From NCBI GenBank assembly GCA_013115145.1, contig JAAPAO010000579.1:1-22491 (forward strand): 22,491 nt of DNA. The letters run 5' to 3'. How positions within the stretch are numbered: position 1 is the stretch's first letter; every line of letters begins with the position of its first letter. The stretch comes from Perkinsus chesapeaki (lineage: Eukaryota > Perkinsozoa > Perkinsida > Perkinsidae). This document shows, in pieces, positions 10,050 through 20,422 of the stretch. A program made the translations under genes and the position numbers. The notes under the pieces are model-generated. The model saw nothing but the letters and a program-made list of their open reading frames with translations, was not told where the DNA came from and did no database searches.

Positions 10050-10580
10050 TCATGGATTCACCCACAAACCAAGATCCATGTCATGGATAGGGTTTTCCTT
10101 GGAAACGGGTATTTCTTCATCCTGTGGGCATTTGCCTTCATGCAAGATCATCTTCTTACCGGCGTGCTCGACCGAGACTGTTCGTTGGGTAGGTTCGAAG
10201 GTTAACTTTTTAAGATCGCTTTCCTTATAATTAGGAAAGGCGATTGCGCATTCGAGAGTAGACTTCACGTACCATTTGTAGATATTATCGCCCTCGGTCT
10301 TATCTTGCGGTTCATACACGCCCGATCCCATGTGCATCATAGCTATGGCGTTACTTCGTTCCTCATACTCTCCTATATTCAGACAGTAAAGCCCAAATAT
10401 GGCGTCCAGGTGGCCTGGGTTGTCGTACCAAGTGATAGAGAGGCAGTCACCCGTGTCACTGTCGTCTAGAAACGTGCGATAGCTACCGTGTGGCTTCAAG
10501 GATATTATTGCACCGCAGCAACGTCTTAATAATAAAGAAATACTTGCCAGATGCAGCAGATACATTGGAGTCGATATCAT
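10050..10580 (-). CDS. Predicted secreted protein of unknown family (176 aa)
   Basis: A single open frame of 176 codons starts at the ATG at 10580-10578. That start was chosen because it opens directly into a hydrophobic segment (MISTPMYLLHLASISLLL) fitting a signal peptide; the frame itself extends further upstream. The mature part has three Cys (DTGDC, LYCLN, TLECA), a central LDAIFGLYCLNIGEYEERSN stretch and ends in DMDLGLWVNP. The alternation of short beta-like segments suggests a compact extracellular domain. No known family was recognised. It is on the same strand as the secreted-protein gene at 6437-7956, with a relic between them, suggesting a lineage-specific secreted-protein patch. 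Its 3' end may be longer if the donor-like GTG near 10060 is used. Confidence 0.55.
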   Translation of the reverse strand: MISTPMYLLHLASISLLLRRCCGAIISLKPHGSYRTFLDDSDTGDCLSITWYDNPGHLDAIFGLYCLNIGEYEERSNAIAMMHMGSGVYEPQDKTEGDNIYKWYVKSTLECAIAFPNYKESDLKKLTFEPTQRTVSVEHAGKKMILHEGKCPQDEEIPVSKENPIHDMDLGLWVNP

Positions 10581-10902
10581 TTCGAACCAGCGACGGTTTC
10601 GGATTCCTAACAGGTTGATTGATTTGCCTTTTCCGCAATGCGAGACACGCAAAAAACACTTCTTATTTGGGCGTGCGCTTTTTACAAACGCGCTCTCCCT
10701 TTTGTCCACAATGACAGCAGGCCATGTTGTTGTTCTTTGGGGCCGCCTTCGATGGTAAATCTGCCAGCGTGGTTAAGAGCACCATTCATATTGTTATGGC
10801 AAGTAATATACTCTTTAACCTCAATCCGACCTAAAGATACCATATCAGATACCAAATAGGATTGGTTATCGAATCAGTAAGTGTTTTGATTTATCCTTGA
10901 AG

Positions 10903-13732
10903 ATGATGGGGCCCGCATTGGTAAGAAAATAACCTTTTTATTTTCATATCGATTTTTCCTCAGATTTTGCTAGCATTCGCCCTGTATGGTTTTTGTACCT
11001 ACACTTACTTTGCTGTGGTCGTCTACTATTACAACAACCTTCTAGTTTGGCTTCTAGGAACGTCAATCGGTTTGTTCTTGCTGATAAATATGATATATAA
11101 TTACTTAAAGGTGAGTAATAATTTTATGGTTTTTCCATCAGAATCTCTCAGGCATGTAGAACGTCTCCTGGCGTTCCACCAGTCTGCGATCCAGAAGCCC
11201 CGCCAAATTCAGAGAATGGTCATACCGCTCTCCCCTCAAACACGCGACAATTGATGTATATATCTGTCAGATGTTGAAGCCTATGCTCTTCAAAATGCAC
11301 TACAACTTCGCTTGGCTCGATATAATAAAGGTTATCAAGGATTTGTGGACAGTGATAGCTCCGGTAAGCTGGAAAATATCTTTCAAGATCTTTTCGTTTC
11401 ATTTCCGTTTTTATATTAATTGACGTACGCTCCCGGGCTTTCCATCATCTCCCCGCAATTCCTCTCATTGACCTGTCCTTTGCAATTTGTAACTTATGTT
11501 GTTGGCTTTCTTCACTGTGCGATTTTCTATTCCAAGATGGCATGTCGAGGACATTCTTGGCACTTTTTTAACGAATAGGCATTTTCATATAGTTCTCATC
11601 TTACAGTTGCGACAACAGCTGGGGGGAATTTACTTTTTTCACGTTTGAGTTGGTTTTATCATTTTGTATTTTGTATCTCCCAATTCGGGTGTTCGTCAGA
11701 GGAAGGATCATACGTCCGGATTTTAGATGACGATGAGATATCCAGGAGGCCACCTGCGGCGAGCCCTTTCCCGCTATGCAGGAAATGTAACAGGTGAGGA
11801 CAATGGACAATTTCATGGCGCGTGAGAATTGTATCTGTCTATATGCAGATACAAGCCTGCCCGAGCGCATCATTGCTCCATTTGCAAAGTATGCGTCTTA
11901 AAAATGGACCATCACTGCCCATGGCTCAACAACTGTGTTGGACACCGGAATTACAAGTAGTGACTGGGAATGGCGTTTATCGGCGTGTTAAGGCGCATAT
12001 TTTAGCCGGGATTATCGGTGTGTGGGACTGTTGGTGATTTGGGGTCAAAATGAGCTCAACGAGCTTCTTACAGATTGTTGTACGCTGTTTTGCAGCCGAT
12101 TGGTTTCTTTTGAACTTTGCGTTGGAATTGGCTTTTTCATTACCATCTTTGCGGTGTCGATCGTACCGTTGGGAGCTCTGGTAACGGTGAGAAGCATTTC
12201 AGTAAATGATCGTAGATGTCTCACAGTCTTGACGCTATCGTGAATGTGTCATATGACCAGAATGATTCCTTAAAGGTTTTAATATTTCATTACTTCGCTG
12301 TATAAAGTCTTTTATAATGTGCCGAGACTCGACGTTGACTGCCACGATGATTGGTGATAAAGAGTCGCCGTAACGTTCCATATTTCTGGAACGATTTGTG
12401 GGTGGCTTAATCAACCTTGAAGCTGTTTAGGTATTTTTATTTGTTTCTGCTCTATCTCGAGCTATGCTGCCTGTTTGTGATAATCGTATTTTTTCAACCA
12501 TTTCGGAAAGCGATGTTTCCCGCAAGAGGATCGCCGCGGTGGGACATTTCTATTGCGTACAAGCAGGTAATAATTTCGAGGCGCGTGACGGAATATTTTC
12601 TCTTCAGGCCGTGGCGATGTCGTTTGTTATATGTCTGGCCATCGCCTTCGCCGTTGGCATTCTTCTCGGCTTTCACACGTATTTGGTTTTAACCAATCAA
12701 ACGACGATTGATTTCCAGTCCAACGTCCGAGAAGCCAGGATTGCTAAACAGCAGGGAAAACTGTTTGTGTAATAGGACGGGGTATCTAAGGTTGACGCGT
12801 GCACTCAGGAACTCAGTACTGATAGTGATAGGGTGTTGGTTCGGTGGGCTTGGTACTACCAAGTTGGTAGCGGTCGAGGGTGTGCTCGTTGTTGGACTTT
12901 TAAGATTGTTTATTATTTATATTATTATGATCCAATATTAATAGAATGCTACTTATCGAGTATATCATATTATCTCATGCCTTCGAGTCAGGTATTATAT
13001 TACTCAGTGATGTGTTAATGACTTTAATGAATATCCTTGAAAATTGTTAAAATTTAAAAAAAGATTATTAGCTTTATAGAATTAAATAAAAAATATGTTT
13101 GGTGTATGCTACAGTAGTGTAGATGCTGAACCCTTAAATAATAAGAAAGGTTTTTATTAGGAATTGTAAGTAGTAACTTTATAGCTTGTAGTATATCGTA
13201 CTAGTGACCATCGCACATAATATTATTATAATCAGTTAGTCGAGCCTCATAAATGTCCAGCTCGGGTTGGTTGACCCATAAGCCACTAAATCTTCTATTG
13301 GATGCCAACTGCGTTGGTTTGGGAATTCTTCTGCGTCGTCGTTGTTGTCCTTGTAGAGATTGATTCAAGCCACCATGGAATCCTCGGCATTTTTGTTTTA
13401 TCATTCCTAGGATTTGTTATTGGTATTGAGCTTGAAGATTTTCTTTTGCAGGAATCCATTCGATTTGGGGCGCGCAAGAAATTTCCATCAAGTGTTTGGT
13501 GATTATGCCTTCTGGACATTCCGGTGGATGATACCATGGGCCAATTCAAAGGTAATTTACCGCGCGCCACGAAATTACTCAATATTACTTCCACTTTCAG
13601 CCTGCTCCGAATTGCGATGGATATATCTGGCCAACTATCGGTGCCCGCGCGCCACGAAATTCAGGAGGAGCACGGCACTCAGTTTATCGGCAGGGAAATG
13701 TTGAACAAGCGAATGGCGAGGGTGCCGAGTGA
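10903..13732 (+). CDS. DHHC zinc-finger protein S-palmitoyltransferase, 10 exons (351 aa)
   Basis: Exons: 10903-10920, 10964-11110, 11152-11218, 11271-11363, 11700-11793, 11849-11956, 12431-12566, 12608-12768, 13452-13551, 13601-13732. Phases agree throughout, giving 351 aa. Domains in order: two N-terminal membrane helices in the first 55 residues, a cytosolic segment with SPGVPP (the usual D-P-G site), then the Cys-rich domain with two C-x2-C sites, [13 protein letters not shown] and DHHCPW, then [12 protein letters not shown]. Two more helices follow, with NQTTIDF matching the TTxE motif after the fourth. [16 protein letters not shown] corresponds to the usual C-terminal NP-x-D-x-G element. 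DHHC enzymes form a Cys-acyl intermediate and acylate cytosolic Cys residues, usually at Golgi, ER or plasma membrane. Introns are 41-55 nt except three of 336, 474 and 683 nt. The first ATG lies directly after an AG that could be a trans-splice acceptor. Confidence 0.9.
12096..12186 (+). other. Unused exon-like hydrophobic segment inside a DHHC-gene intron
   Basis: A 91-nt segment bounded by TTTGCAG and GTGAGA encodes [20 protein letters not shown] in one frame, a credible membrane helix. Including it breaks the frame of the next DHHC exon (12431), so it is not part of the main product. It may be an alternative exon, a decayed duplicated exon or chance. Confidence 0.4.
13560..13661 (+). repeat. 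17-nt direct repeat spanning an intron and the next exon
   Basis: CCGCGCGCCACGAAATT occurs exactly at 13560-13576, inside the 49-nt last intron of the DHHC gene, and again at 13645-13661, inside the last exon, where it encodes part of an ARAPRNS stretch. A related GC-rich block occurs in an intron near 16410. Confidence 0.85.
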
Positions 13733-14585
13733 TGGGCTGCTGCAGTACATTGCAAATAGTATCATTGATTTCATAATCGATGTTGATTTGTTAAATTAAT
13801 AAACTTATGGTAGTTTGTTTGCAACGGGAAAAGATGAAAATTGAAGTTGATCAGAGGACACAGTAAGTGGGAGGGTGCTTGGGCAGAATTTTTCCCGGAA
13901 TTTTCCGTTTTTTTCCGAAATTCCTGTGGACTGGCACTGTAGGAGATTTCATCGCTGGAATCCCTGCGGTGCATTACGGGTTTTTTCCTTTTATACTTTC
14001 TCGGAGCCTTGCGGATGTTCGAGAGAAGTGCGATGGGGGAGGCACTTGTTGATATTCTATGGCACGCTTCGACCTAAGATTCCTCGTTGTTCAGTCTGAT
14101 CCACCTTGTACATATTTTTTAGGCCGGTATCGGATACAACTGACGGAGAGCCCTCCACAGTGGATAATGCGAGCCCGTTGTCCTGCTTGTCGATGGATAC
14201 TTCAGCCGGCTATCATGTAGTCTACGGGTCAAACGGGGGACATGGGAATTTAGGGTATTCAACATTCTTATCGGTTCATGTCTCATTTTAACATCAACCA
14301 ATCCTTTGAGTGTATTGGCCTTCAAAGTAATATCATTTGGTCCTTCACTTCAATCCGGGTTAGCTTTCCCGTTACCGAGCCTTCGGACTGAGGTTCGTCG
14401 CTGGAGCTACCCGGCTCGGATGGGCCGGTTCAGAATATGGACTGTTGCTGATTCCTAATCAGCAGTGTTTGTTTATAATAGACTTTTTAGATTCGGAAAA
14501 ATTTTTCGCGTTTATCTGCTAACCGCATTGTTGGAGTGATCAGACTACTTCTTTGGTTAAAATTCACGACCCGAAATTGGAATAG
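13733..14585 (+). other. Unresolved interval, possible upstream exons
   Basis: Short open stretches on the plus strand (about 14125-14218 and 14392-14450) have AG before them and could be exons of the next gene, but no phase-consistent chain was built. The interval also holds one of several CCGGAA-TTTTCC-like elements (13892-13906). Confidence 0.3.
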
Positions 14586-15424
14586 CTGACATTCGGCTCT
14601 TTGAAAATGCGATGCATGATCGCGACTCGGCTGCCAGATTAGTCCCCTGGTTTTCTATAATTACCGTTGGATGTTCTCAGTCTATCGAAAGGCGGCTCTG
14701 TAATGGTGTGTTTATGATGTTGGAAATTGCCGAGAGAGAGTTGCTAGGTGAATCTACTCAGGAATTATGTGAAGTAAGTCGGGCCGGAGGCTGGCAGGTT
14801 CGATTTCGAAATGTATGTATGGTCGCCTAATTGGGAGGAATTTCCAGAAAATTCTGGTAAATATCTTCACCTGTCGGGGATGAGGATGAGCATACATGTT
14901 AAGACTTGATGGCTTCAACTGATCGCTCTTCGATGTCTGAGTTGGGGAATATCCCCATTAAATTACCACGTCCTTCAGGAGGTACACAAGACGACTTCCC
15001 GGAAATTTCCAGTAAAAGTTTTCTGAATTTTCTTTAATCGGAAACTTCCGATAAAAAAATCCTCGAAATTTTATATCTTGTCCAACTTATGTGGACTACG
15101 AATTCTATATTCTAGCGAAGAGCCCCGCTTGTCGACGAACTTGATCTTTAGGCTGTAGTAGAACGCCTCACGAGCGTTGCGGCAGAGCTAACTGATGGCA
15201 ATGTAACCTCAACCGAGCGTGGCACGGCGTGTGGCCATCTGGCTGCCGGTGTGCGTTTAACTGCGAGGGTGTTCGGGAAGACTGGAGAGATGAGATTAGA
15301 AGCTATTGAGGAGGTACGGCGGGGCTTTCATACCGACTTTTCCGCTGGGAAATGAACAACTTTGCAGGATAATGAAAACGCCGTTTTTAATTTTTTGAGG
15401 AGTTCCATGGATATTCGTTTTTGA
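14586..15424 (+). CDS. Unknown helical protein, 3 resolved exons, 5' end unresolved
   Basis: Exons 14586-14773, 15152-15313 and 15368-15424 join with matching phases through GTAAGT, GTACGG and AG acceptors, and the last ends in TGA. An in-frame stop lies upstream of 14586 with an AG just before it, so earlier exons are expected; the first internal ATG is 14612. The product is alpha-helical and charged, with RRLCNGVFMMLEIAERELLG, then VVERLTSVAAELTDGN and GHLAAGVRLTARVFGKTGE. It could be a helical-repeat or coiled-coil protein, but no family was recognised. The 378-nt intron between the first two exons contains GGAATTTCC-type elements. An alternative is that the second and third exons belong to a longer protein continuing at 15725-15919. 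Confidence 0.4.
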
Positions 15425-15772
15425 GGTAGCTGTGCGAATTTGCAGAGCACAAATGCCGTCATCTCAACAGACGTGGAATTGAATGGCGGTTAGATCCTAT
15501 CGAGTGATACATGTTATTCGTGGGCGCTTACCCATTAAAAAGAGGTTCGAATGAGCTCCTGCGCAAAGATGACGCACTCGAATTGAGAAGTGTAAAAGTT
15601 TTCCCGCATTTCCTATGAAGTTCTTATTCCTATTCCATTTCCTGTTGAATGCTATGTTAACGTACAGTGGGAGTCGACAGAGCGCATGATATCTTCTAGC
15701 TGTTAGGTCTCGAAATCTGTAGAGCTAGTTTTGGGGGCATACTCTCGAGCATGCTATGAGGAGTATTGTGTC

Positions 15773-15919
15773 ATGGAGCTATCTCAGGCCCTCCTGGCCA
15801 TCCGTGGATTGATTGCTGGATGCCCTCTTACTGAGTACTCTCCGGATCGTATCCCTCCAGAGGCACAAGATGGCATCGTTGCGGGTGGCGGAATTCTGTA
15901 TGTTGGCCTGGCTCTGTAA
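15773..15919 (+). CDS. Small open frame or last exon, unknown
   Basis: ATG at 15773 opens 48 codons ending in TAA at 15917-15919. The same frame is open upstream, so this may instead be a terminal exon. It reads MELSQALLAIRGLIAGCPL then a Pro/Asp segment and GGGILYVGLAL. No family was recognised. Confidence 0.3.
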   Translation: MELSQALLAIRGLIAGCPLTEYSPDRIPPEAQDGIVAGGGILYVGLAL

Positions 15920-16212
15920 GGCATCTGGGGGTAGAAGGGATAGGCTCGGCTCTATGTCATTGAAAGTTTGAATATAAATTAATAAAAGTCCATTTGAATT
16001 TCAAACCATCGGATGGATTCGTTGATGGGTTAGTCAATAGAGCTGGAGTCTCGTATCATTTTACAGTGGAAAAATGACGAATCTTTGAGGACCAAAATTG
16101 TCAACTTGGAGATCTTATCAGTCTTGAGACCTTTCCTTTCTTGCTGAACCATCACGATCAAGCAACTAGCTCTTGCTGAATTGGCCTGAATTTTCTGGCG
16201 GTGAGCAGGTAG

Positions 16213-17106
16213 ATGCTTTCGAGCGTATATTTCAACACTGTGCTCCACATTCACCTACATTTCGAGCGGTGCTCCGTTCAGAGGCTTACGGTTTTGCAGA
16301 TACCAGAACAGGCGTTCGCCAAGTAATGCCCATCGTGCTCGAGCTCAAGATGGCCTCGGCTTCCTGCACAGATCCAGTGATGTCCGTGAGGAATTCGAGG
16401 CGTAATTTTGTGGCGCGCGTGAAATTTCGTTCTTGGAAAGCTCAGGTACATCGCCCGCTTATATAAAGAAGTTCATTTCCCCGACGGGGATGGAGGGAAC
16501 TGGCCCGAAGCGACAGGCCTGGTGCGAGTTGTTCGCAAACTGAATGATTTGGTTTGGGCCACTGAAGTGACCGACAGTAAAGCTGTGAGAGGAGGAAGGC
16601 CAGTGGATTTTAAGAAGAAAAGCCTTCAGGAGAACTTCAGTCATCCAGTGGTGTGTTTGCCGGGAGGAAGGGTGGTCATTGCTCCGGTGAGCGAGAGTAT
16701 TGAAGGCATTCGCAAAGGAGGGGCGGTTATGATGGATTTTGGCGTGTCAAAGCCGAAGGAAGATGTTATTTACACTATGTGGTTCTCGTCTGAGGTAGGA
16801 TGCGTAGGAGTTCATACCGCTCCTCTGTTTAATCGACCTGCAGGATGGTTCGGTGAGATGGCAAGTCGAGTACACATATGATCATTTCGTTGATCTGTCC
16901 CATCGGCTCATAAAGGTCGACCCAAGCTGCCCTCCGGTTCCATCGGCGAAACATAACTTTTTGAACACGTTATTGAATCACCAAGATGAAATTGATCCGC
17001 CGCTTGCCAGCAAGCTCGGTCATTGGGTAGGTTGTCCAGGACCCTCGGAAGGTGTGATAGTGTTTGACAGAGCATATTGCTAGAAAGTGTGATTCTGCAA
17101 TCATGA
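16213..17106 (+). CDS. Unknown protein with a weak PX-domain-like segment, 5 exons (235 aa)
   Basis: Exons 16213-16322, 16372-16401, 16446-16794, 16844-17026 and 17071-17106 use introns of 44-49 nt, all in phase, giving 235 aa. The ATG at 16213 follows GGTAG, a possible trans-splice acceptor. The middle exon carries REEFEAYIARLYKEVHFPDG across its junction and later VVCLPGGRVVIAP. Beyond it, VIYTMWFSSE-DGSVRWQVEY-TYDHFVDLSHRL followed by CPPVPSAKH recalls a phosphoinositide-binding PX domain (strands, W-x-V, Y-x-x-F-x-x-L-H, Pro-rich loop), but the key Arg of the R-R-Y-S-D-F motif is absent, so this is only a hint. The 3' end is uncertain: coding-like pieces continue at 17117-17165, 17248-17306 and 17348-17473, the last ending in TAG with an AG|ATG acceptor, and could be joined by introns of about 30-80 nt. 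Confidence 0.5.
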
Positions 17107-17926
17107 TATTCTACAGCGGACGGCTTCAGCGATATTGTAGATTCCGCGAGAATCCTGGTTGCAAGGGTTTGCTAGTCATAACAGTGTTCGACGCTGTTGA
17201 GTGGCGTATCATACTTCTTCCAGCTTCGTGGGTGTGTTCCCTTCAGCAGCACAGGAATCGAAAATGCATTCCTAATGAGAAGGAAACATCGCAACGCATT
17301 CCTTCTGTTAACATTGAAGGTGGCCCTGTGCTGATGCCCTCGCTCAGATGAAGGACATTGTCCAAACGCATAAAGGGCCGGTATTAGAGCAAGCCGTGGG
17401 GATTGGCGCGGCAATGAGGAGAGCCCCTGGTAACCATGCACCGCAGTGGTTTGATGATAATAACAGAGCTTAGGGGAGACAGCATGCGGCATGAGTAGAA
17501 GTGAAAGGTTCTGTAGAGTTGATGGTTGTTGAGTTTCGATATGAGGGGAGGGCACGAAAGAAAGTACGAGCGAATAATAGTGTTGAAGAACCGTGAATAA
17601 GATACTGTATGACATTACTAAGTGTTGAGTACTGCTGAAGTATGTTACGCGAACTGATATACAATCACCGTATGAGTTACTACTGAATACTGTTATTATT
17701 GCAGTAATACATATACAGTAATACTCTCATCAAAGATACTTGGAAAAGAAAAGAAAGGCGTTATTTGATGTTGAAGGCTAGTAGTAGCTCTTGCGAATAA
17801 GACCGGTAAGTTGACAATAAGTTCACACTTAAGTTGGTTACAAGTCTCAGTCGGACATTTCTGCTATGTTCGGTCTCTGACTTGGTTGCGTTGGTAAATT
17901 AAGAGCAATTACGTGTGCAGTTTGTA
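17107..17926 (+). other. Possible further exons of the preceding gene, then intergenic DNA
   Basis: Pieces at 17117-17165 and 17348-17473 look coding on the plus strand but their splicing is unresolved. From about 17480 to 17926 no gene is seen; the sequence is AT-rich with repeated CAGTAATAC words around 17700. The minus frame 17172-17615 lies opposite these pieces and has no signals. Confidence 0.35.
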
Positions 17927-20422
17927 ATGGCAGCCGATGAGTGCCGATCAAGCAGGGGATTGGCGAATCTTCGACGAGGCTGTCCGAGAATAAGCATGCA
18001 AATCGACTCTCCTCCGGCCCCACTAGCGCAAGTTGATAACGTATTGAGTAGGATGAAATCGAGATGCCATAGTAGAGGGCATAGATTGCGGGGCAACCTG
18101 CCGGATAATGCAACTTGGGTGGAAATCTCTAAACTACTGAGGCCGGCGAGCAGGAGACGATCAATGGAAGAGGCAACTCCCTGTGATGGCAGTGGTGACA
18201 CGAGCAAGGTATGCCGAGGATCAGCCGCCTTGAAATCTCCAATATCTAAACTGTGATGTTGGGGTTGTGTTCAGGGAAGTGTTGATGCCCCCCAGCAGAG
18301 GGTTCAAGACAAAGCCTATGGGATCATGTTGGAAGCACGGGATAAAATATCGACACTTGAAGGCGAGACTTCTACTACAGGTGGCAACAGAATCGATTTA
18401 ACGGTCGGAACAGCTGGTGTGTTGACAGGTTCCTCTAGCGGGTTCCGATCAACATACCTTCAAGTAGCGAAGGCCCACCAGGAACTCCTTCATGCCCTGC
18501 ATGGTTCTCGCCCTCGCAGTAGGCCGGCCGGGGTACAAACTGCCGATGAAGAAATGTGCGATAACGAAGTTGGGGAGGGTGGAGAGCTTCTCGATCTCCG
18601 CGATGAGAGAGAAATAATCGCCAACTCGGACGAGCTAGAATCTCCCTTGGCGAATCACAGAGAGGAGCTGAGTCACTGTGGAGAAGTCCAAAAGGCGGAC
18701 TTCATACCAGCAGGGTCGGAGGGTTCTGCCGAGATGAGCGTATTAACCGATACAAACGACCAACGAGCGATTGAGGGCTTCGTGTCCGAGGAGACTGCTG
18801 CCGAGCTCCTCGCAGACGCGATGGCGAGTATCGATAGGAATCCCGAAAGACGAGAAATGCTTCCTGAAACTCGAGTGGAATCAGCTGAAAGGAGGGATAT
18901 GTCAGGCTCGAGCGGCTCGAATGCTATTATCAATGAAGATGGTAAGATTGTCAGTGGAAAGGTCGAGGTTAGAGCAGAATCTTTTCTCAATGTGGTCAGA
19001 GTGGCTTATGAGGGAGGAGTAAGCTCCTGCGCAGTTGGCGAACCAGCCACAGTGCCCATTGACCAAGGTAATTCGCCAGACCAGCCAATCGGTGGCCTGG
19101 AAAGACTGAAGTCGTACGAACTAATGAACGGGCGTGCCATTGAGGCACCGCCCTCGAATGATGCGGAACTTACTATGATCTATAGCGAAGAGGATCTACT
19201 CAAGGGGCGCGCTGACAAGGGAGGAAAACCAGCGATTGATGGGGAAAGTTCGGAAACGGTAGAGTCCAATTCAAATTACTGTCGAGGTCGAACGCGAGAA
19301 GATCTGTGCGAGAGTGCAGAGCTAGTGAGGGTAGAGGGAAAACAGACAGAACGCGTTGGAGAGATAAATGGATGTCAACAAGGTGAACAAGGGTCACAGG
19401 TGCACGCAGAACGGAGGTATACCACAGAGGAAGTGAAGGGGTATGATGTGCTTGTGTGCGAAGCTGCGGTGAAGAACCTCCTTGCTGAGTGCTATGGGCA
19501 CGCTACGACTTCGGATGCTACTGGGGGAAAAGGCGAGAGGATGACTAGTGGTGCAAACTGGACTGGTGCGGGGGAGCGCAGTCTACGAGAGATGAATGAC
19601 GAGCTGAATGAAGATGGAATGAGGAAGGAACTGGGAAAGAGGGTTGCGGGACGGCTGATGGGTGCGGTGCCCAGGAGGAATGCTATAGTGTGCAGCGATG
19701 AGGAGAAAAGGAAGGGACGGGGGAATACTGAAGGCACAGATGTGATGGAAAGGCAGTCAGTTGATGAAGATCGCTTAGTGGGAGAGAATGGTGTTGTCAA
19801 ACAGTCAGGCAGAGCCGATAAAAGCATAGAAATGGGAAGGCCGGGGGAAGTTTATGCAGCTGAAAGCGAGTTACCAACAGTTGAAGAAAAATTACAAACA
19901 GATGAAGGGGAATTACAAACAAATGAAGGGGAATTACAAACAAATGAAGGGGAATTACAAACAAATGAAGGGGAATTACAAACAAATGAAGGGGAATTAC
20001 AAACAAATGAAGGGGAATTACAAACAGATGAAGGGGAATTACAAACAATTGAGGAATTGCATTCAGTCGATAACGAATTACCCGAAGGCAAGGGTGACGG
20101 TGAACCTACAAGTCAGGGATCTTCTGACAGACCTTCACCAGCACGGAAGGCCAGACTAGTCACACCAGAGTTAGCAATCTTTGACACATTTGCCAGGCTA
20201 GTACGGCAGGCCAAGGCATACCGGAAGCCACGGCAGGAATCGGATGATGGTATCCCTGCAGAGGATGAAAAAGGATGGGGAGACGTCCGAGGGCGAACGG
20301 ATAACTATTTACCGGATATGACGCCGAAGGAACAGAAGACAGTGAAAGTGGCGGTATCCAAGAAGAGGCTTATGAACGCTGATGGCAGGCGGAGGAAGAT
20401 ATTCGATGCTGATCCTTTCTAG
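17927..20422 (+). CDS. Large acidic low-complexity protein of unknown function, 2 exons (809 aa)
   Basis: Exon 1 (17927-18208) starts at ATG, MAADECRSSRG; an intron of 66 nt (GTATGC..TTCAG) joins in phase to exon 2 (18275-20422), giving 809 aa. The N-terminal about 100 residues are basic, with Arg-rich clusters. A short helical patch (LQVAKAHQELLHALHG) follows. The middle about 500 residues are highly acidic and disordered-looking, rich in Glu, Gly, Ser and Asp. Residues about 640-695 are a heptad-length tandem repeat LQTNEGE. The C-terminal end turns basic and ordered (TPELAIFDTFARLVRQAKAY, then KKRLMNADGRRRKIFDADPF), perhaps the conserved functional part. No signal peptide, membrane segment or known domain is seen. 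A nuclear or scaffold role is possible but only a guess. Confidence 0.7.
19892..20056 (+). repeat. In-frame 21-bp minisatellite
   Basis: Seven nearly identical 21-bp units (19892-20038) plus a diverged partial unit encode the heptapeptide LQTNEGE: one LQTDEGE, five LQTNEGE, one LQTDEGE, then LQTIEEL. Units differ by single bases (Asn AAT versus Asp GAT). The near-identity shows recent expansion. Preceding SELPTVEEK looks like an older diverged unit. Confidence 0.95.

Noticed and set aside
10638-10859. Plus-strand open frame upstream of the DHHC gene
   Set aside because: It overlaps the 5' side of the minus-strand secreted-protein gene and has no features; the DHHC gene starts at 10903.
12761-12773. 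TAA as the end of the DHHC protein
   Set aside because: The frame also contains a GTAATA donor at 12769 that joins in phase to the conserved [11 protein letters not shown] exon at 13452, which belongs to this family's C terminus.
17172-17615. Minus-strand frame of 147 codons
   Set aside because: No family features; it lies opposite plus-strand coding-like pieces with better splice sites.
19892-20056. CRISPR array
   Set aside because: Units are contiguous 21-bp tandem copies with no spacers, in frame within a long coding region of a eukaryote.
19797-20091. Two minus-strand frames with hydrophobic repeats
   Set aside because: They are the antisense readings of the 21-bp coding minisatellite in a gene that is clearly on the plus strand.
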